This document shows, one piece after another, positions 35,771 to 48,146 of a stretch of DNA of 64,000 bases; positions within the stretch are counted from its first letter, which is position 1; each line of letters starts with the position of its first letter. The position numbers and the translations under genes were made by a program. Under the pieces are notes generated by a model. The model made no database searches. It worked only from the letters and a program-made list of their open reading frames with translations, and was not told the DNA's origin. This DNA comes from Salvelinus alpinus (Eukaryota > Chordata > Actinopteri > Salmoniformes > Salmonidae). Location of the stretch: contig NC_092094.1 of NCBI RefSeq assembly GCF_045679555.1, positions 38,661,430 to 38,725,429 of the forward strand, read 5' to 3'.

Positions 35771-36219
35771 CTGACACAATAAAATAACAGCTAATTGGTT
35801 AAGATATGTAAGGAGATACAAGCCCATTGGATGGAAGGATGAGCAGTTAACAGAAATGGGGTCACAAAAAGGACAAAACATCTCCAAAGTCAACCCCAGA
35901 TCTGCCACTGGACCTACTATTGCAAACAGAGTCTGACTGTGGACTGCTTCTCTTGCAACACTGAAAAAGCAAATACCTAACAAAAGTAAAGAACGGATGG
36001 ATCTTGGAAGTATCTAGAAGGCCGCATTACTAGTGTCATTGCTGAGGTGCTGTGCCATGACAAGGAAGTATATACTGTAGGCGTGTTATAGTGTAAGGGG
36101 TAAGGAAGAGAGACACAGGAAGTGGGTGAAAAGCAGGAAAAACTCTTCCCAGTCTTAATCCGCCAACCCAAAACCCCCACCCCACTGTCCTACTGGTCCA
36201 GAGAGAGTCCCAGAGCCCT

Positions 36220-36341
36220 TCACTCCATTTTCTTGGTCCATTCCATGTCATCACTACGAGGCGTGTGACCTGTCACTCTCTCTATCAACCTCTCCATCCT
36301 CCGCCAGAAGCCCACCTTGTCCAGAGGGTAGTTCAACCACC
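36220..36341 (-). CDS. peds1: PEDS1 last coding exon (C-terminus)
   Basis: Acceptor CTTTCTCAG/GG joins in phase with exon 38869-39081 to give GWLNYPLDKVGFWRRMERLI and then TGHTPRSDDMEWTKKME and TGA (36220-36222). It closely matches the C-terminus of plasmanylethanolamine desaturase in other vertebrates as I know it. The enzyme is an ER membrane protein; the tail is cytosolic in family models. Confidence 0.92.
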
Positions 36342-36794
36342 CTGAGAAAGAGAGGGACGGAATCGGGGGGGGGGGGGGGATGAAAAGAGAGCGAGGGTAT
36401 TGGGAAGAAATACATCAGGCAAGTTAACAAAAGGAAGATATCAAATGAAACATGCACACATCCCCCACACCACACTGTGTTCCAGGCAGCAGCAGATACA
36501 GAAGCTCTCAGAGGATCTTTGCTCCCTGCGGAGAGGAAGGAGATCTGGCTTTGGCACCAGAGTAATGCACACACTTACAGTTATAAATATGTACCGCATC
36601 TCCACACACCATACATCACACAGGGCCTGCTGAACTCAAATACCTCACATCCACCATCCACCCTGAGCCATGCTATAGAATCAGACACCCACTCCCAGGA
36701 GGGTTAGACATCAAATACGTTTTTAGTATTACACATACACGGGAAGGAAGAGAGCGAACGCACGTGGTTGTACACACACGCAAACCCACGCTCT

Positions 36795-36955
<161 letters not shown>

Positions 36956-36999
36956 GAACACTTTATTTGGATCCACAAAGATACTGGAAGCAATGTAGG

Positions 37000-38297
37000 A
37001 ATTGCCACACATACACACACACAGATATACAGTATTGATAGAGAAATACACATTCAGGGATACAGTATATATAAGGACTGTGTGCACACACATCAAACAG
37101 CCTATAGAGATCCATACTGTACACACAGTACATACACATACAGTGAGGGCATACAGTGAGGGCATACAGTGGGGGCATACAGTGAGTGCTGTGCATGCAT
37201 ACAGAGTAGAGTGTGTTGTGCATGCAGTGTGTCTGCGGTCCCTCTGTCCCTCTGGTGAACCTCTCTCTCCAAGAGGAGAGCAAAGCAGCTCCGTTTATTT
37301 GTTTGATTTCTCCTCTCTCTCCCCATGCAGGCCTATTTGTTAGCACTGACAGCAGGTTAGCATTAAATATACATGGAGATTGTCAGCCACTGGCACACAA
37401 AGGCGGGGACCCAGGCAGGTAAGGTGAAGGAGTGGGGACAGAGCTGTGGTGCTCCCCTGTGGCCGCTCCCCCCCTCCACTCTACTCATCACAGCCCCCCC
37501 CCCCCCCCCCCCCACACTGAGGTTAGGGACTATGAAGACGAGGGGAGGAGGGAGTGTCAGGAAGATTGTTCACACACACACGCACACGCGTGCTCACGAA
37601 CGCACACGCGTGCGCTCACACACAAACACCCCTCTGCACACACACACACATCTGTTTTCCATAGGGGGGCAGGGTGACGCACAAGCATCCTCTCTCCAGT
37701 GCACTCTCTCAGACACACACTGAATACTCAATGTGGATCTCTTACTCGGGCCGATGCTTACAAACACACACATCATAACCAAACAGATTGCTTTTCCATG
37801 TTATTTATATCTACCACCACCTTTCAATGGAAGAAACCATTTGAAAATTCTTCTTGATTTATCGGTTTAGCCGTTAGCTCACCCGTGTTTAGTACGTTGT
37901 CATATGAACTTCTATGTTTTCTTCTAGTGGTAGGTCTAAGGGGGATAGCTTCTGTGAGCATGGAATGGTGCATGATATTGCAGTGTTCTTGGTAGGTGGA
38001 TCCCTGCAATTTACCTATACTGTTCCACACTGCACTGCTGTAGAGGTCACTAATGTTTGATCAGTGACAATTCCTCTGCAAATATGCAGTGGCTTACTGT
38101 TAGTAGCCATGGTGATGCTGTGGTTACAGTAGGCGGTATGTCAGTAATGTGTTACAGTAGCCACGGTGATGCAGTAGTAAGTAGTATGTCAGTACTGTAA
38201 AGCACAGTACTGTGTATTACCTGTGGCTATGCAGTATTAATAAGTATATTAGGTCAGTATTGTACAGTACCTCTTAGGTAATATACAGAGTAGTGTA
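37000..38297. other. PEDS1 intron sequence, low-complexity patches
   Basis: Contains short CATACAGTGAGGG repeats (37140-37185), a C-run at about 37494-37513 and CA-rich DNA to 37655. The rest shows no exon and no transposon I recognise. Confidence 0.5.
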
Positions 38298-38812
38298 TCC
38301 ACTGAGTATACCAAACATTAGGAACACCTTCCTAATGTTGAGTTGCACCCCCCCCTTTTGCCCTCAGAACAGGCTCAATTAGTCGGGCGTGTCGAAAGCA
38401 TTCCACAGGGATGCTTGCCCATGTTGACTCCAATGCTTCCCACATTTGTGTCAAGTTGGCTGGATGTCCTTTGGGTGGTGGAACATTCTTGATACAGGGA
38501 ACTGTTGAGCGTGAAAAACCCAGCAGAGTTGCAGTTCTTGACACTAACCAGTGCGCCTGGCACCTACTACCATACCCCGTTCAAATGCACATCAATATTT
38601 TGTCTTGCCCATTCACCCTCTGAATGGCACACACACACAATCCATGTCACAATTGTCTCAAGGCTTAAACATCCTTCTTTAACCCGTCTCCTCCCCTTTA
38701 TCTACACTGATTGAAGTGACATCAATAAGGGATCATAGCTTTCACCTGGATTCACCTGGTCAGTCTATGTCATAGAAAGAGCAGGTGTTCTTCATGTTTT
38801 GTATCCTCAGTG
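38298..38812 (+). mobile_element. TA-flanked MITE (family B), 515 bp
   Basis: TA occurs at 38296-38297 and 38813-38814. The inverted ends are CACTGAGTATACCAAACATT at the left and ATGTTTTGTATCCTCAGTG at the right, both followed inward by GGAACACC/GGTGTTCT. Two more copies lie at 50739-51118 and 53925-54030. There is no transposase; the TA target suggests mobilisation by a Tc1/mariner enzyme. Confidence 0.75.
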
Positions 38813-38868
38813 TAGTACCTGAAGTGATAAAGTAGTAAGCGGTATGTCAGTACAGTATTGTATAGTAC

Positions 38869-39081
38869 CTGTGGTGATGCAGTAGTAGGTCTCGTGAGGG
38901 GACACGTGGTGGATGCGGTGGTGTTTCCGTGGTAACACCAGGTGACAGTCCTGCAGCAGCGTCACCCAGCGGGGAAGACCAAAGTAGGAGTGAGACCACT
39001 TATGGATCTGATTGGTCAACGTCACGAAGACTGCCAGTGCAAACACAAAGCACTGCCAGGGGTAGGTCTCTGCTAGGGCAT
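38869..39081 (-). CDS. peds1: PEDS1 exon with His-rich desaturase core
   Basis: 213 nt with acceptor TCTCTCAG/AT and donor CACCACAG/GTACTA. It encodes [20 protein letters not shown], the motif [26 protein letters not shown], the cluster RKHHRIHH and [12 protein letters not shown]. Histidines of this kind bind the di-iron centre in the family. A hydrophobic stretch at the start is a likely membrane segment. Phases 1 and 1 join neighbouring exons without a shift. One familiar site, LQDWH in the mammalian protein, reads LQDCH here. Confidence 0.95.
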
Positions 39082-39355
39082 CTGAGAGAGAGAGAGAGAG
39101 AGAGGGATTTGTTGTTGAGGGAGAGAATTGTGAGATTCATTGAAAATGACAAGGTGGTTTCAGTACATGAAGCATCTTCACATGTAGATGAGTAACAACC
39201 CAATTTATACTATTTAAGATATTCACTTGCAAGTATGAAACAGTATCATATTATCAGCATATTTTGGAGAACCAGTGTTGGTGAGATGACAAGAAAGTCT
39301 ATAAAGTTGTGGTGGAGTCTGGTTTGTTTGGCTCCAATCTCATGGTGGTCTTTAA

Positions 39356-41596
39356 CCTTTTGTCAATAGGGGGAGCTGTTAGCATTATTTATTTTTTTAC
39401 ATTTCCAAATTAAACTGCCTCGTACTCAATTCTTGCTCGTACAATATGCATATTATTATTACTATTGGATAGAAAACAATCTCTAGTTTCTAAAACCGTT
39501 TGAATTATGTCTGTGGGTGAACCAGAACTCTTTCTACAGCGAAACTCATGACAGGACATGCGAAGCTCTGAAAAATAGTCTCTGATCTCGGATCAGTTTA
39601 AAACTCTGTGTGTGCCCTATGGCTTGACATGAACTGCACCCGCCCTCCCCTGGATGTCAGTAACCAATGAGAAGTGGAATGGTGTCTCTAGGTGTTTCTC
39701 AGAGTTTATAAAAGGGAATGGAGTGAGATGTCCCTTCTTTTCGACGCTCGCCAGGACGCAAGGGAGGACATCAGAATCGCATGCTCAAAAGCTCTCGTTA
39801 TTGATCAAAGATATATCCGTCTGTGATTTAATTCGATATAGGTGTTAGAAACATCATAACGAAGTTATTTGAAACCGATTTATATCAGTTTATGCGAGTA
39901 TATTGCTATTTTTCTGAATTTCCTTAGTATTGCGTTTGAGGATGTGGGCATGTGTGTGCCGTGTAGCTATCGTTAGCTGCTAGTTCCGACGTTGAGGAGG
40001 TCGTTTTACAACAAAGCAACGATTCTTTTGGACAAAGGACACATTGCCCAAGATACTGATGGAAGCTCGTCCAAAAGTAAGAGTTATTTATGATTTTATT
40101 CCGTATTTATGTGGAAAAATGTAAACGCAGTTGTCAGCCATTTTTTGCGGCACTAGTCTGGCTGTAACTCACAATGTATGTCTAGTAACGTAAATTTTAA
40201 AAATCTAAATCAGCGGTTGCATTAATAACCAATGCATCTTTCATTAGCTGTCCAACCTGTATTTTTTTAGTCAATCTAATCGATAAATAATCGTAAACTT
40301 AGGTGCCTTTCCAAGATGGCGCCGGCCAGAATGCATGCCATGTTTTGACAGATTACATTGCATAACCACGATTTGTGATGCTAAATATGCACATTTTCGA
40401 ACAAACTCTATATGCATTGTGTAATATGATGTTACAGGACTGTCATCTGAAGAATTCTGAGAAGGTTAGTGAAAGAATTTATATATTTTGGTGGCGATAA
40501 CGTTATCGCCCCTTTTGCATTGATTCAATGCTGGGGTGATGTTAGCTCATGTGGTATGCTAATATAACGATATATTGTGTTTTCACTGTAAAACACTTAG
40601 AAAATCTGAAATATTGTCTGGATTCACAAGATCTGTGTCTTTCGATTGCTGTAGGCTGTGTATTTTTCAGAAATGTTTTAGGATGAGTATTATGGTAATT
40701 GACGTCGGTCTCTGTAATTATTCCGTCTGCTTCCAACGCTATTTCAGATTGCAGCTGCAATGTAGAACTGTGATTTATACCTGAAATATGCACATTTTTC
40801 TAAAAAAACATATCCTATACCATAAATATGTTATCAGACTGTCATCTTATGAAGTTGTTTCTTGGTTAGTGGCTATATATATCTTTATTTAGTCGAATTA
40901 GTGATAGCTACTGATGCAGGAAAAAAATGGTGGAGAAAAAAAGTTGTGTCTTTTGCTATCGTGGTTAGCTAATAGATTTACATATTGTGTCTTCCCTGTA
41001 AAACACTTAGAAAATCTGAAATATTGTCTGGATTCACAAGATCTTTGTCTTTCAATTGCTGTAGGCTGTGTATTTTTCAGAAATGTTTTAGGATGAGTAT
41101 TTTGGTAATTGACGTCGGTCTCTGTAATTATTCCGGCTGCTTCCAACGCTATTTCAGATTGCAGCTGCAATGTACAACTGTGATTTATACCTGAAAAATG
41201 CACATTTTTCAAAAAAAACATATCCTATACCATAAATGTTATCAGACTGTCATCTTATGAAGTTGTTTCTTGGTTAGTGGCTATATATATCTTTATTTAG
41301 TCAAATTAGTGATAGCTACTGATGGAGTAAAAAACTGGTGGAGTAAAAAAAGTGGTGTCTTTTGCTAACGTAGTTAGCTAATAGATTTACATATTGTGTC
41401 TTCCCTGTAAAACATTTTAAAAATCAGAAATGATGGCTGGATTCACAAGATCTGTATCTTTCATCTGGTGTCTTGGACTTGTGATTTAATGATATTTAGA
41501 TGCTTGTATTTACTTGTGACGCTATGCTAGGCTATGCTAGTCAGCTTTTTTACTGTGGGGGGTGCTCCCGGATCCGGGATGAGTACCAAGTAAAAG
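39356..41596 (+). mobile_element. TTAA-flanked non-autonomous DNA element, 2.24 kb
   Basis: TTAA lies at 39352-39355 and 41597-41600. The ends, CCTTTTGTCAATAGGGGG and (reverse) CTTTTACTTGGTACTCATCC, are only loosely inverted. No transposase. It includes a 409-bp tandem duplication (copies from about 40577, 40986 and a partial third at 41395). It lies in the intron between PEDS1 exons 38869-39081 and 41894-42038. TTAA targets are used by piggyBac and Kolobok families; which one applies is undecided. Confidence 0.5.
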
Positions 41597-41893
41597 TTAA
41601 TGTTCCTCCTTGTCCCCCTCTCCACTCACCTTGACACTCAGTGGTGAGTCTTACTGTGACACGGCTCATGACAGGGTCAGTGACCTCCGGCTCGCTCCGA
41701 GCCACCCTGAAGCCCTGACATCATGTCTCTCGTAAAACACATCACCCTGTCATGGTCTGAGAGTGACCCGCGTCTGTCTATCTGTCTACAGCTCCACTCC
41801 GCGTTGTGTCACACACACATCCTTTATGGATGAGACCTTGTTCAGGTTGTAATGCATGGGTGTGTGTGTGTCCATCCCCTCTCTCTCTCTCAC

Positions 41894-42038
41894 CTGGCTG
41901 GTACGTCAGGAACTTGTAGGCCATATGTGCCAGGGGCAGTATTGTGAGCATGCAGTTGTCCCCATTGGTCTCTATGAAGTCATGTCGAGTGATGGCTGTG
42001 GGGTCAATGTGGTGTTCCCGGAATGGGCGGATGAATGC
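41894..42038 (-). CDS. peds1: PEDS1 exon with REHH and [11 protein letters not shown] motifs
   Basis: 145 nt with acceptor CTTTTTCTCCAG/GCA and donor CAGCCAG/GTGAGA. It encodes [20 protein letters not shown], then [20 protein letters not shown] and YKFLTYQP. The REHH and [11 protein letters not shown] histidines belong to the conserved catalytic set of this desaturase family. It enters in phase 0 from exon 50295-50386 and leaves one base for exon 38869-39081. A 22-bp minisatellite starts 310 bases upstream of its acceptor. Confidence 0.96.
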
Positions 42039-42347
42039 CTGGAGAAAAAGAGAACAAGATAGAGGAGGAGGGGAGGTAGTTAGAGGAATATCATTATGAT
42101 AATTCACTCTACATCTGAATATTCAGTGTAATCCAATCATGTCAGACACAAGGTAAGATGGGCTATCAATTGCAGTCACAGACAGAGGTCTACCTAGCCT
42201 GTACCTCCTCATTATCTGAAGGGCAACAAAATAACAAAGATTTCCCAAAACAATAAAATGGTCATCAGGTGTCGTTACTGGTTCAAATCCGGGTCGAAGG
42301 ACCATGGCAAATATTTGAACTTGTGCAAGATTGGTATGGGTAGCTTT

Positions 42348-42941
42348 CACAGTGCTGTGTCCATTAAAACACAGTGCTGTGCCCGTTAAAACACAGTGCT
42401 GTGTCCGTTAAAACACAGTGCTGTGCCCGTTAAAACACAGTGCTGTGTCCGTTAAAACACAGTGCTGTGTCCGTTAAAACACAGTGCTGTGCCCGTTAAA
42501 ACACAGTGCTGTGTCCGTTAAAACACAGTGCTGTGTCCGTTAAAACACAGTGCTGTGCCCGTTAAAACACAGTGCTGTGCCCGTTAAAACACAGTGCTGT
42601 GTCCGTTAAAACACAGTGCTGTGTCCGTTAAAACACAGTGCTGTGCCCGTTAAAACACAGTGCTGTGCCCGTTAAAACACAGTGCTGTGCCCGTTAAAAC
42701 ACAGTGCTGTGTCCGTTAAAACACAGTGCTGTGCCCGTTAAAACACAGTGCTGTGTCCGTTAAAACACAGTGCTGTGTCCGTTAAAACACAGTGCTGTGT
42801 CCATTAAAACACAGTGCTGTGTCCATTAAAACACAATGCTGTGTCCATTAAAACACAATGCTGTGTCCATTAAAACACAGAGCTGTGTCCATTAAAACAT
42901 AGTGCTGTGTCCATTAAAACACAGTGCTGTGTCCATTAAAA
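42348..42941 (+). repeat. 22-bp minisatellite, 27 units
   Basis: The unit CACAGTGCTGTGTCCGTTAA plus AA is repeated exactly 27 times (594/22). The variable position is T/C in GTGTCC/GTGCCC, and C/A in CCGTT/CCATT. Each unit contains CACAG-TG-CTGTG, a short inverted repeat. It is in a PEDS1 intron. Confidence 0.95.
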
Positions 42942-43505
42942 CATAGGGAAGAGATGCTGAAGGATGTAAAAGGATTGGAAGCTATATTATGTAAGTTGTC
43001 AGGGGGTGTGTTATGGTTGGGAATGGGATTTTCTACATAAATCCTAAACCCTGGAGCGAGACATGATAACCTGTGTTCGAGCAAGGATTCCAAAACTTTT
43101 TTGGCCCATGTCACCATTTTCATATCTGAAAATTCTCACGACCCCAACCATGTGAAAAGAATATGTAATTAACAGTCAGTGTTGACTTATTTATTTGGGG
43201 CTATGGCAGTCTATTGAAAAACATTCTAAGAATATTTCTGATTGTATTCTCAACTCAACATCATGTAATTTTAATGTGGGGCTATGACAGTCAATTGCAA
43301 ATTAGTCTGGCATAATTATCTCACCACCACTAATGCTTGATGCATGTCATGTCGGAGCTTCTCAAAGTCAGGGGGCGTGGTCGACAGTGCGCACCTCTTC
43401 TCTGCTGTCACATCCAACCTGGATCAATATTAGGTTTCAATGCAGACGAGAGGACTGAATCCAGCTTCACACATATATGAGCTGGCAAAGGGTACCATGA
43501 GTTCT

Positions 43506-43745
43506 ATGGTGCTTTCAAGACAATTGGGAACTCTGAAAAATAAGAGGTCAAATCATGACGTCAGTGAACTTCAGGTTGGAAAGTCTGAGCTCTAGAAAGA
43601 GGCCCAAGTTCCCAAGTTGGAATTCTGAGTTGTATAACCTATTTTTCCCAGTCAGAGCTCGTTTTTTCCGAATTCCCAGTTGTCTTGAATGCACTGAAGT
43701 CAGAATTCTGAGATTTCCGAGTTCCCAGTTGTTTTGAACGCGGCA
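43506..43745. mobile_element. inverted-repeat MITE, about 240 bp
   Basis: The left end GCTTTCAAGACAATTGGGAA pairs with the right end TTCCCAGTTGTTTTGAACGC. The interior is rich in GAGTTCCCA/TGGGAACTC words. No coding capacity. Confidence 0.65.
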
Positions 43746-44017
43746 TTAATGATCCATGAATGCGTTGTCTGCAGCATTCGGTCACGACAGCTCAATCAGC
43801 TGTTTGATTTCACTTACCGGTATGTCAACTGAGCCAGGATCACAGTCAAATGGATTGGGAAGTAGGTCCCAAAGTGCTCTTCCAAGTGCTGGAGGTGAGC
43901 AGTCATCACTCATGTGGGACACTTACTGATGCTGTGTTCTGTTAGAAACAAGCACAGCCGAGGGAAGGGGACATGGTTCGCTTTGAAAGACTCTGTCTCC
44001 AATAAGAATTATTTCCT

Positions 44018-44452
44018 GCCTCCCGAGTGGGGCAGCGGTCTAAGGAACTGCATCGCAGTGCTAGAGGCATCACTACAGACCCAGGTTCAATCCCGTGCTG
44101 TGTTGCAGCTGGCCGCAACCGGGAGTCCCATGAGGGGAGGGTTTGGCCGGCCGGGATTTCCTTGTCCCCTCGCGCTCTAGAGACTCCTTGTGGCAGGCCG
44201 GGCGCATGCACGCTAACTGCAGTCACCAGTTGTACGGTGTATTCTCCGACACATTGGTGCCGCTGGCTTCCGGGTTAAGCGAGCAGTGTGTCAAAAAGCA
44301 GTGCGGCTTGGCAGGGTTGTGTTTCGGACGACGCATGGCTAGCGACTTTCGCCTCTCCCGTACGGGAGTTTCAGCGATGGGACAAGACTATAACTACCAA
44401 TTGGATATCAAGAAATTGGGGAGAAAAAGGGGTAAAAATAAATAATAATAAA
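44018..44452 (+). mobile_element. long tRNA-derived SINE
   Basis: The head GCCTCCCGAGTGGGGCAGCG and a B-box-like GGTTCAATCCC near 44082 belong to the same family as 17535-17962. It ends ATTGGATATCAAGAAATTGG, then GGAGAAAAAGGGGTAAAA. It interrupts the hAT transposase remnant. Confidence 0.85.
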
Positions 44453-45235
44453 ATCTTTCCAACACTCCCCCTTGATAACCAAATAGAACATTGTCATGCT
44501 CTGATCCCATATCTCCACATAGATTTGTGAACAGGCGTGTGCTCAATGGATGTGGTTTGATGTAGTTTAAGTTGTTTCGGTGTATCATACAATGTGTCCA
44601 TATGGCAGAGGGAGACACATAACTAGAGTGCAGAGGCCTGCCCACCGTCCCGCCATAGATGGAGCCCCACCTGGGCAAAAAGCCCACCCTTCGATCCCCA
44701 TTGAATCTGTTTTTCGTCAATATAGCCACACAGCACACTGAACATCCCCTGTGCTGTTTCCTGCTCGGGAATCATGAGACATAACAAGATCTTGTGAATA
44801 GAATCCGCCGACATGTATAGCGGACAAAAGTCAATGCATGGGCATCTTGGCCCTCACAGCTAACATCCATTTGGAGAGCAGAAGCTGAGGAGTTTGAGTC
44901 GTTCAGTCAGTTTTCATTTCATTTCTAGCAATAGCACACATTCTTCGCTCAACAGTGTTATCTGACGAAGGCAGTGATGTGAGTTGCTGTGCCCTCTCCT
45001 CCCCACTCATTGTTTTCACCATATCAATTGCAGGTGGTAATATCAAAGTCTCTGCAATAGTGTGTGGTTTCATAGCGTAGCGGGCTTAGCCATTCACCGT
45101 GGGAATGATTCAAGTGCAACGGTCAAGTACGACCTTTTCCCATTATCTAAGGGTGATCTCTGGTTGAATTGTATCTTTCAGATTTGAATACATTTCATAT
45201 CAGGCGACACCACATAGTTTTGGGAACCACTGGGT

Positions 45236-47115
45236 TAGAGGTTGGAGTTGGTCTCACAGTTAAACTCATGATCCACTGCCCTGTAGAGGAGTGTACATGA
45301 AAGCTGGAGGGGAAACATCTCCATCACGCTAAAAGGACCAGAGAGATAACTTGCTATAAAACTGCACAGCCCTATGGCTCTGATCCAGCATCATAATAAA
45401 CCTTGTAACAGCGGTGCCTGTCACTCACAACCAGCACCGCGTTAAGCTGAGACAGATACCTGCTTGTAACAGCGTGGGTGTCACAAATGAAAGGGACAGA
45501 GGAAGAGAATCGCATGAGCACAAAGAGAAAATACACAATGAAGGTCATTTATTTCCCACATAAAAAGAGGAATCTTTTGGCACCAAATTACCATAGCGTG
45601 TCACTGACGGTAAAAAGTAATTATCCTGTGTTTGTGGGCAGAACTCAATCACATGTATATCTGAGGACACATTGAGACACTGCTGGAGCAAGGGACACTA
45701 TCTGTCAATATTTTGACAATTATCTTCCTTTCCGTTCTTCTCGTTCTCTTCTCCCAGTCTGTCTGTGAGATTAAAGGAGCGGTAAACCCCAGACGGCACA
45801 CAGAGCGGGTGTGTGGACTCCTCGGCACACTGCAGCCGCCCCGAGTCACACCAGCACTAATCCCACATCGTTTAACGGCCTGCCTCGCCTGCCTTTCACT
45901 AATCAGGACTCACATCTACCATCGTCCTGGTTACCCGGCCATGGAAAGGAAATGTCCCTCCCCTCACCCTCGACTATGGACTGAACTGGTTTAAGACGTT
46001 CAATTATAGTTTTTTCTCCTCTAATCACTGTCATTAATGATTCTCCCTCAAGTGAAGTTTTTCTGTTTGAACCTCGGGACAAAACGGCGTATCCATCCAC
46101 TAAGTGTTTCCTTTAATTTGCTGGTTAAGGGTCTTAAAGCACTCCTTTCTAGATGTCTGTAAATTCCCCCGCTCTTTTTGAAGTCCGATCGTTCCCAGGT
46201 GGAGAATCCTAATTATCCCAGACAGCGAAAGGATCGACAGCGAGCAGTGGCCATGTTACAGAGTCAGAGCAGTAAGCGCTGCACGACGGGGCGGCAGGCT
46301 GAACAGGGACTGAGCCGTTCTGGAACTCCAACCAGACAGGCTGCTGATGAAAGGAGTGCAGGCAGCAGGCCCGGGCCCCTTAGCTGGAACTACAGGGGGC
46401 AGGCAGTCTGCTCTGCTAGGACGGCCCCCCTCTGCCTCACCAGGGCACAGGAATGAGGAATATACTACAGAGGAGAACAAGGCCTTTGTTGCAGTACAGT
46501 AACATACAGTAGCCAACATGTAGGCCCCTACACATCTTTAAGAAAGGTCCATGTCCCACAATTGGGCTATTTACCTATTTGTTTTTGCTTAATTGTACAC
46601 GTTTAACACTAGGTGTCGAGGTGTTCAGAATGTATATTCCTTTACATTATGTCTGATATTCCTAGTGATGTGTAGTCTAATATGTGGTGAGTCCTGTCAT
46701 TTCAGAAAGCCATAACACCCACCATCTCAGATTGTTCTGAAATCTTTTCTGTAATAGGACGACCCTCCCACTCTGTTTGCCGAATTCTTTCTCTTTGCTC
46801 TTGTTTTCCTTAAATCGGATGTCGGTGGGCGGAGCCGGGAGGTTCGTCAGCGAAATGGTACACACCTGGGTGAGTGGATGCGTGCATAGATGGTGATAAT
46901 GAGGGGTGTTGAGAGGTGCCAAAACAAATGAACACAAAGTAGCCCCAAAATGCCACAACCAAAAATAACAGTGTCTCTGCTTGGAGAGTCTCCTCGATGT
47001 ATGGGGGAAAGGTGTATTTATCCCCGGGACACACCCTCCCCCAGGTATGTCCCATTTCGCTGACGACCCTCCCACATAAAACCAGGGACCACCAAGGACC
47101 ACCAAAGCCCATAGC
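45236..47115. other. PEDS1 intron sequence without recognised genes
   Basis: No splice-consistent exon. Two overlapping minus-strand frames at 46677-47154 look like repeat DNA: they adjoin the inverted repeat at 47116 and contain GGATAAATACACC, which could belong to the same mobile unit. Confidence 0.4.
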
Positions 47116-48146
47116 AGTAATTAGAAACAGATAAGATAAGCATTCCTGCAACATTCTTTTGTTGATAGACTATTTCAACAAAATTAAGCTAATTGATTGC
47201 ACCCAAATTGTCCATTTCAATTTATAGATCTCATATAATAGATAAAAAGGGCAGTAGCAGGAACAGCGGCTTCTAGTGGGCAAAACCTGGTACTTTCACT
47301 TCATTTATGGGAAAAATGCAAGCGACATCAATGGCTAATTTCTCTGAACAGGGGAAAAAATCTAGCCGGTAAGAATAAACAATACACCGAGTCACAGCTT
47401 GTCAAACATAGAGAACTGATACTGTACACTGGTCATTGGCGTGGGGTTTGACCATTTATTTCGATTGCTCACATTTGAATTATTGTTAAGAAGAGTTCTT
47501 TGTGCAAATCGGATGTTGGGTACTATATTGATTGAATATTATATGAATCCTATAATTGAAATGGACAATTTGGGTGCAATCAATTAGCTTAATTTCTCAG
47601 AGATCAAATTATATATATATAAAATGGCTTCCAGTTGAAGCTCGCATCCGCTACAAGACCATGGTGCTTGCCTACGGAGCTGTGAGGGGAACGGCACCTC
47701 CGTACCTTCAGGCTCTGATCAGGCCCTACACCCAAACAAGGGCACTGCGTTCATCCACCTCTGGCCTGCTCGCCTCCCTACCTCTGAGGAAGTACAGTTC
47801 CCGCTCAGCCCAGTCAAAACTGTTCGCTGCTCTGGCACCCCAATGGTGGAACAAACTCCCTCACGACGCCAGGTCAGCGGAGTCAATCACCACCTTCCGG
47901 AGACACCTGAAACCCCACCTCTTTAAGGAATACCTAGGATAGGATAAAGTAATCCTTCTAACCCCCCCCCCCCCCTTAAAAGAGTTAGATGCACTATTGT
48001 AAAGTGGTTGTTCCACTGGATATCATAAGGTGAATGCACCAATTTGTAAGTCGCTCTGGATAAGAGCGTCTGCTAAATGACTTAAATGTAAATGTAAATG
48101 TAAAATAATGTTGCAGAAATGCTTATCTTATCTGTTTCTAACCACA
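47116..48146. mobile_element. large inverted repeat (arms about 125 bp) invaded by a LINE
   Basis: The left arm, 47116-47240 (ATTAGAAACAGATAAGATAAGC ... AATTGTCCATTTCAATT), is matched in reverse by 47535-47600 plus 48104-48146. The right arm is cut by the LINE at 47620-48103. The 300 bases between the arms show no genes. It could be a foldback element or the end of a larger DNA transposon. Confidence 0.6.
47620..48103 (+). pseudogene. UnaL2-like LINE, 3' fragment
   Basis: It starts in the C-terminal part of a reverse transcriptase protein (WLPVEARIRYKTMVLAYGAV to HLFKEYLG, stop after 47941). After a short 3' UTR it ends with AAGTCGCTCTGGATAAGAGC and three AAATGT repeats. The last 60 or so bases match the SINE at 181-347 almost perfectly. 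The WLPV and LR-S-x-SGLL pattern is typical of L2-clade C-termini. Confidence 0.85.

Larger units (their letters stand above)
43083..45235 (-). pseudogene. hAT-type transposon with transposase remnant
   Basis: The inverted ends are of the type AAGGATTCCAAAACTTTTTT and (reverse) CCAGTGGTTCCCAAAACTAT. On the minus strand broken frames read ARYAMKPHTIAETLILPPAI, SSDNTVERRMCAIARNEMK, AHALTFVRYTC and, after a frameshift, IWTHCMIHRNNLNY. This matches the transposase core of ZBED5/SCAND3-like hAT elements. Stops and frameshifts make it dead. It was later hit by a SINE (44018-44452) and contains a MITE (43506-43745). Confidence 0.65.

Noticed and set aside
34000..36219. UBE2V1 downstream of PEDS1, as in mammals
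   Set aside because: No sequence resembling its conserved core was found on either strand.
36481..36573. Plus-strand exon starting QQQIQKLSEDL after GTGTTCCAG
   Set aside because: No convincing donor and no partner exons; it lies within the last PEDS1 intron.
46677..47154. Overlapping minus-strand frames with Trp/Phe-rich translation
   Set aside because: No start or splice context. The location beside a large inverted repeat suggests mobile-element DNA.
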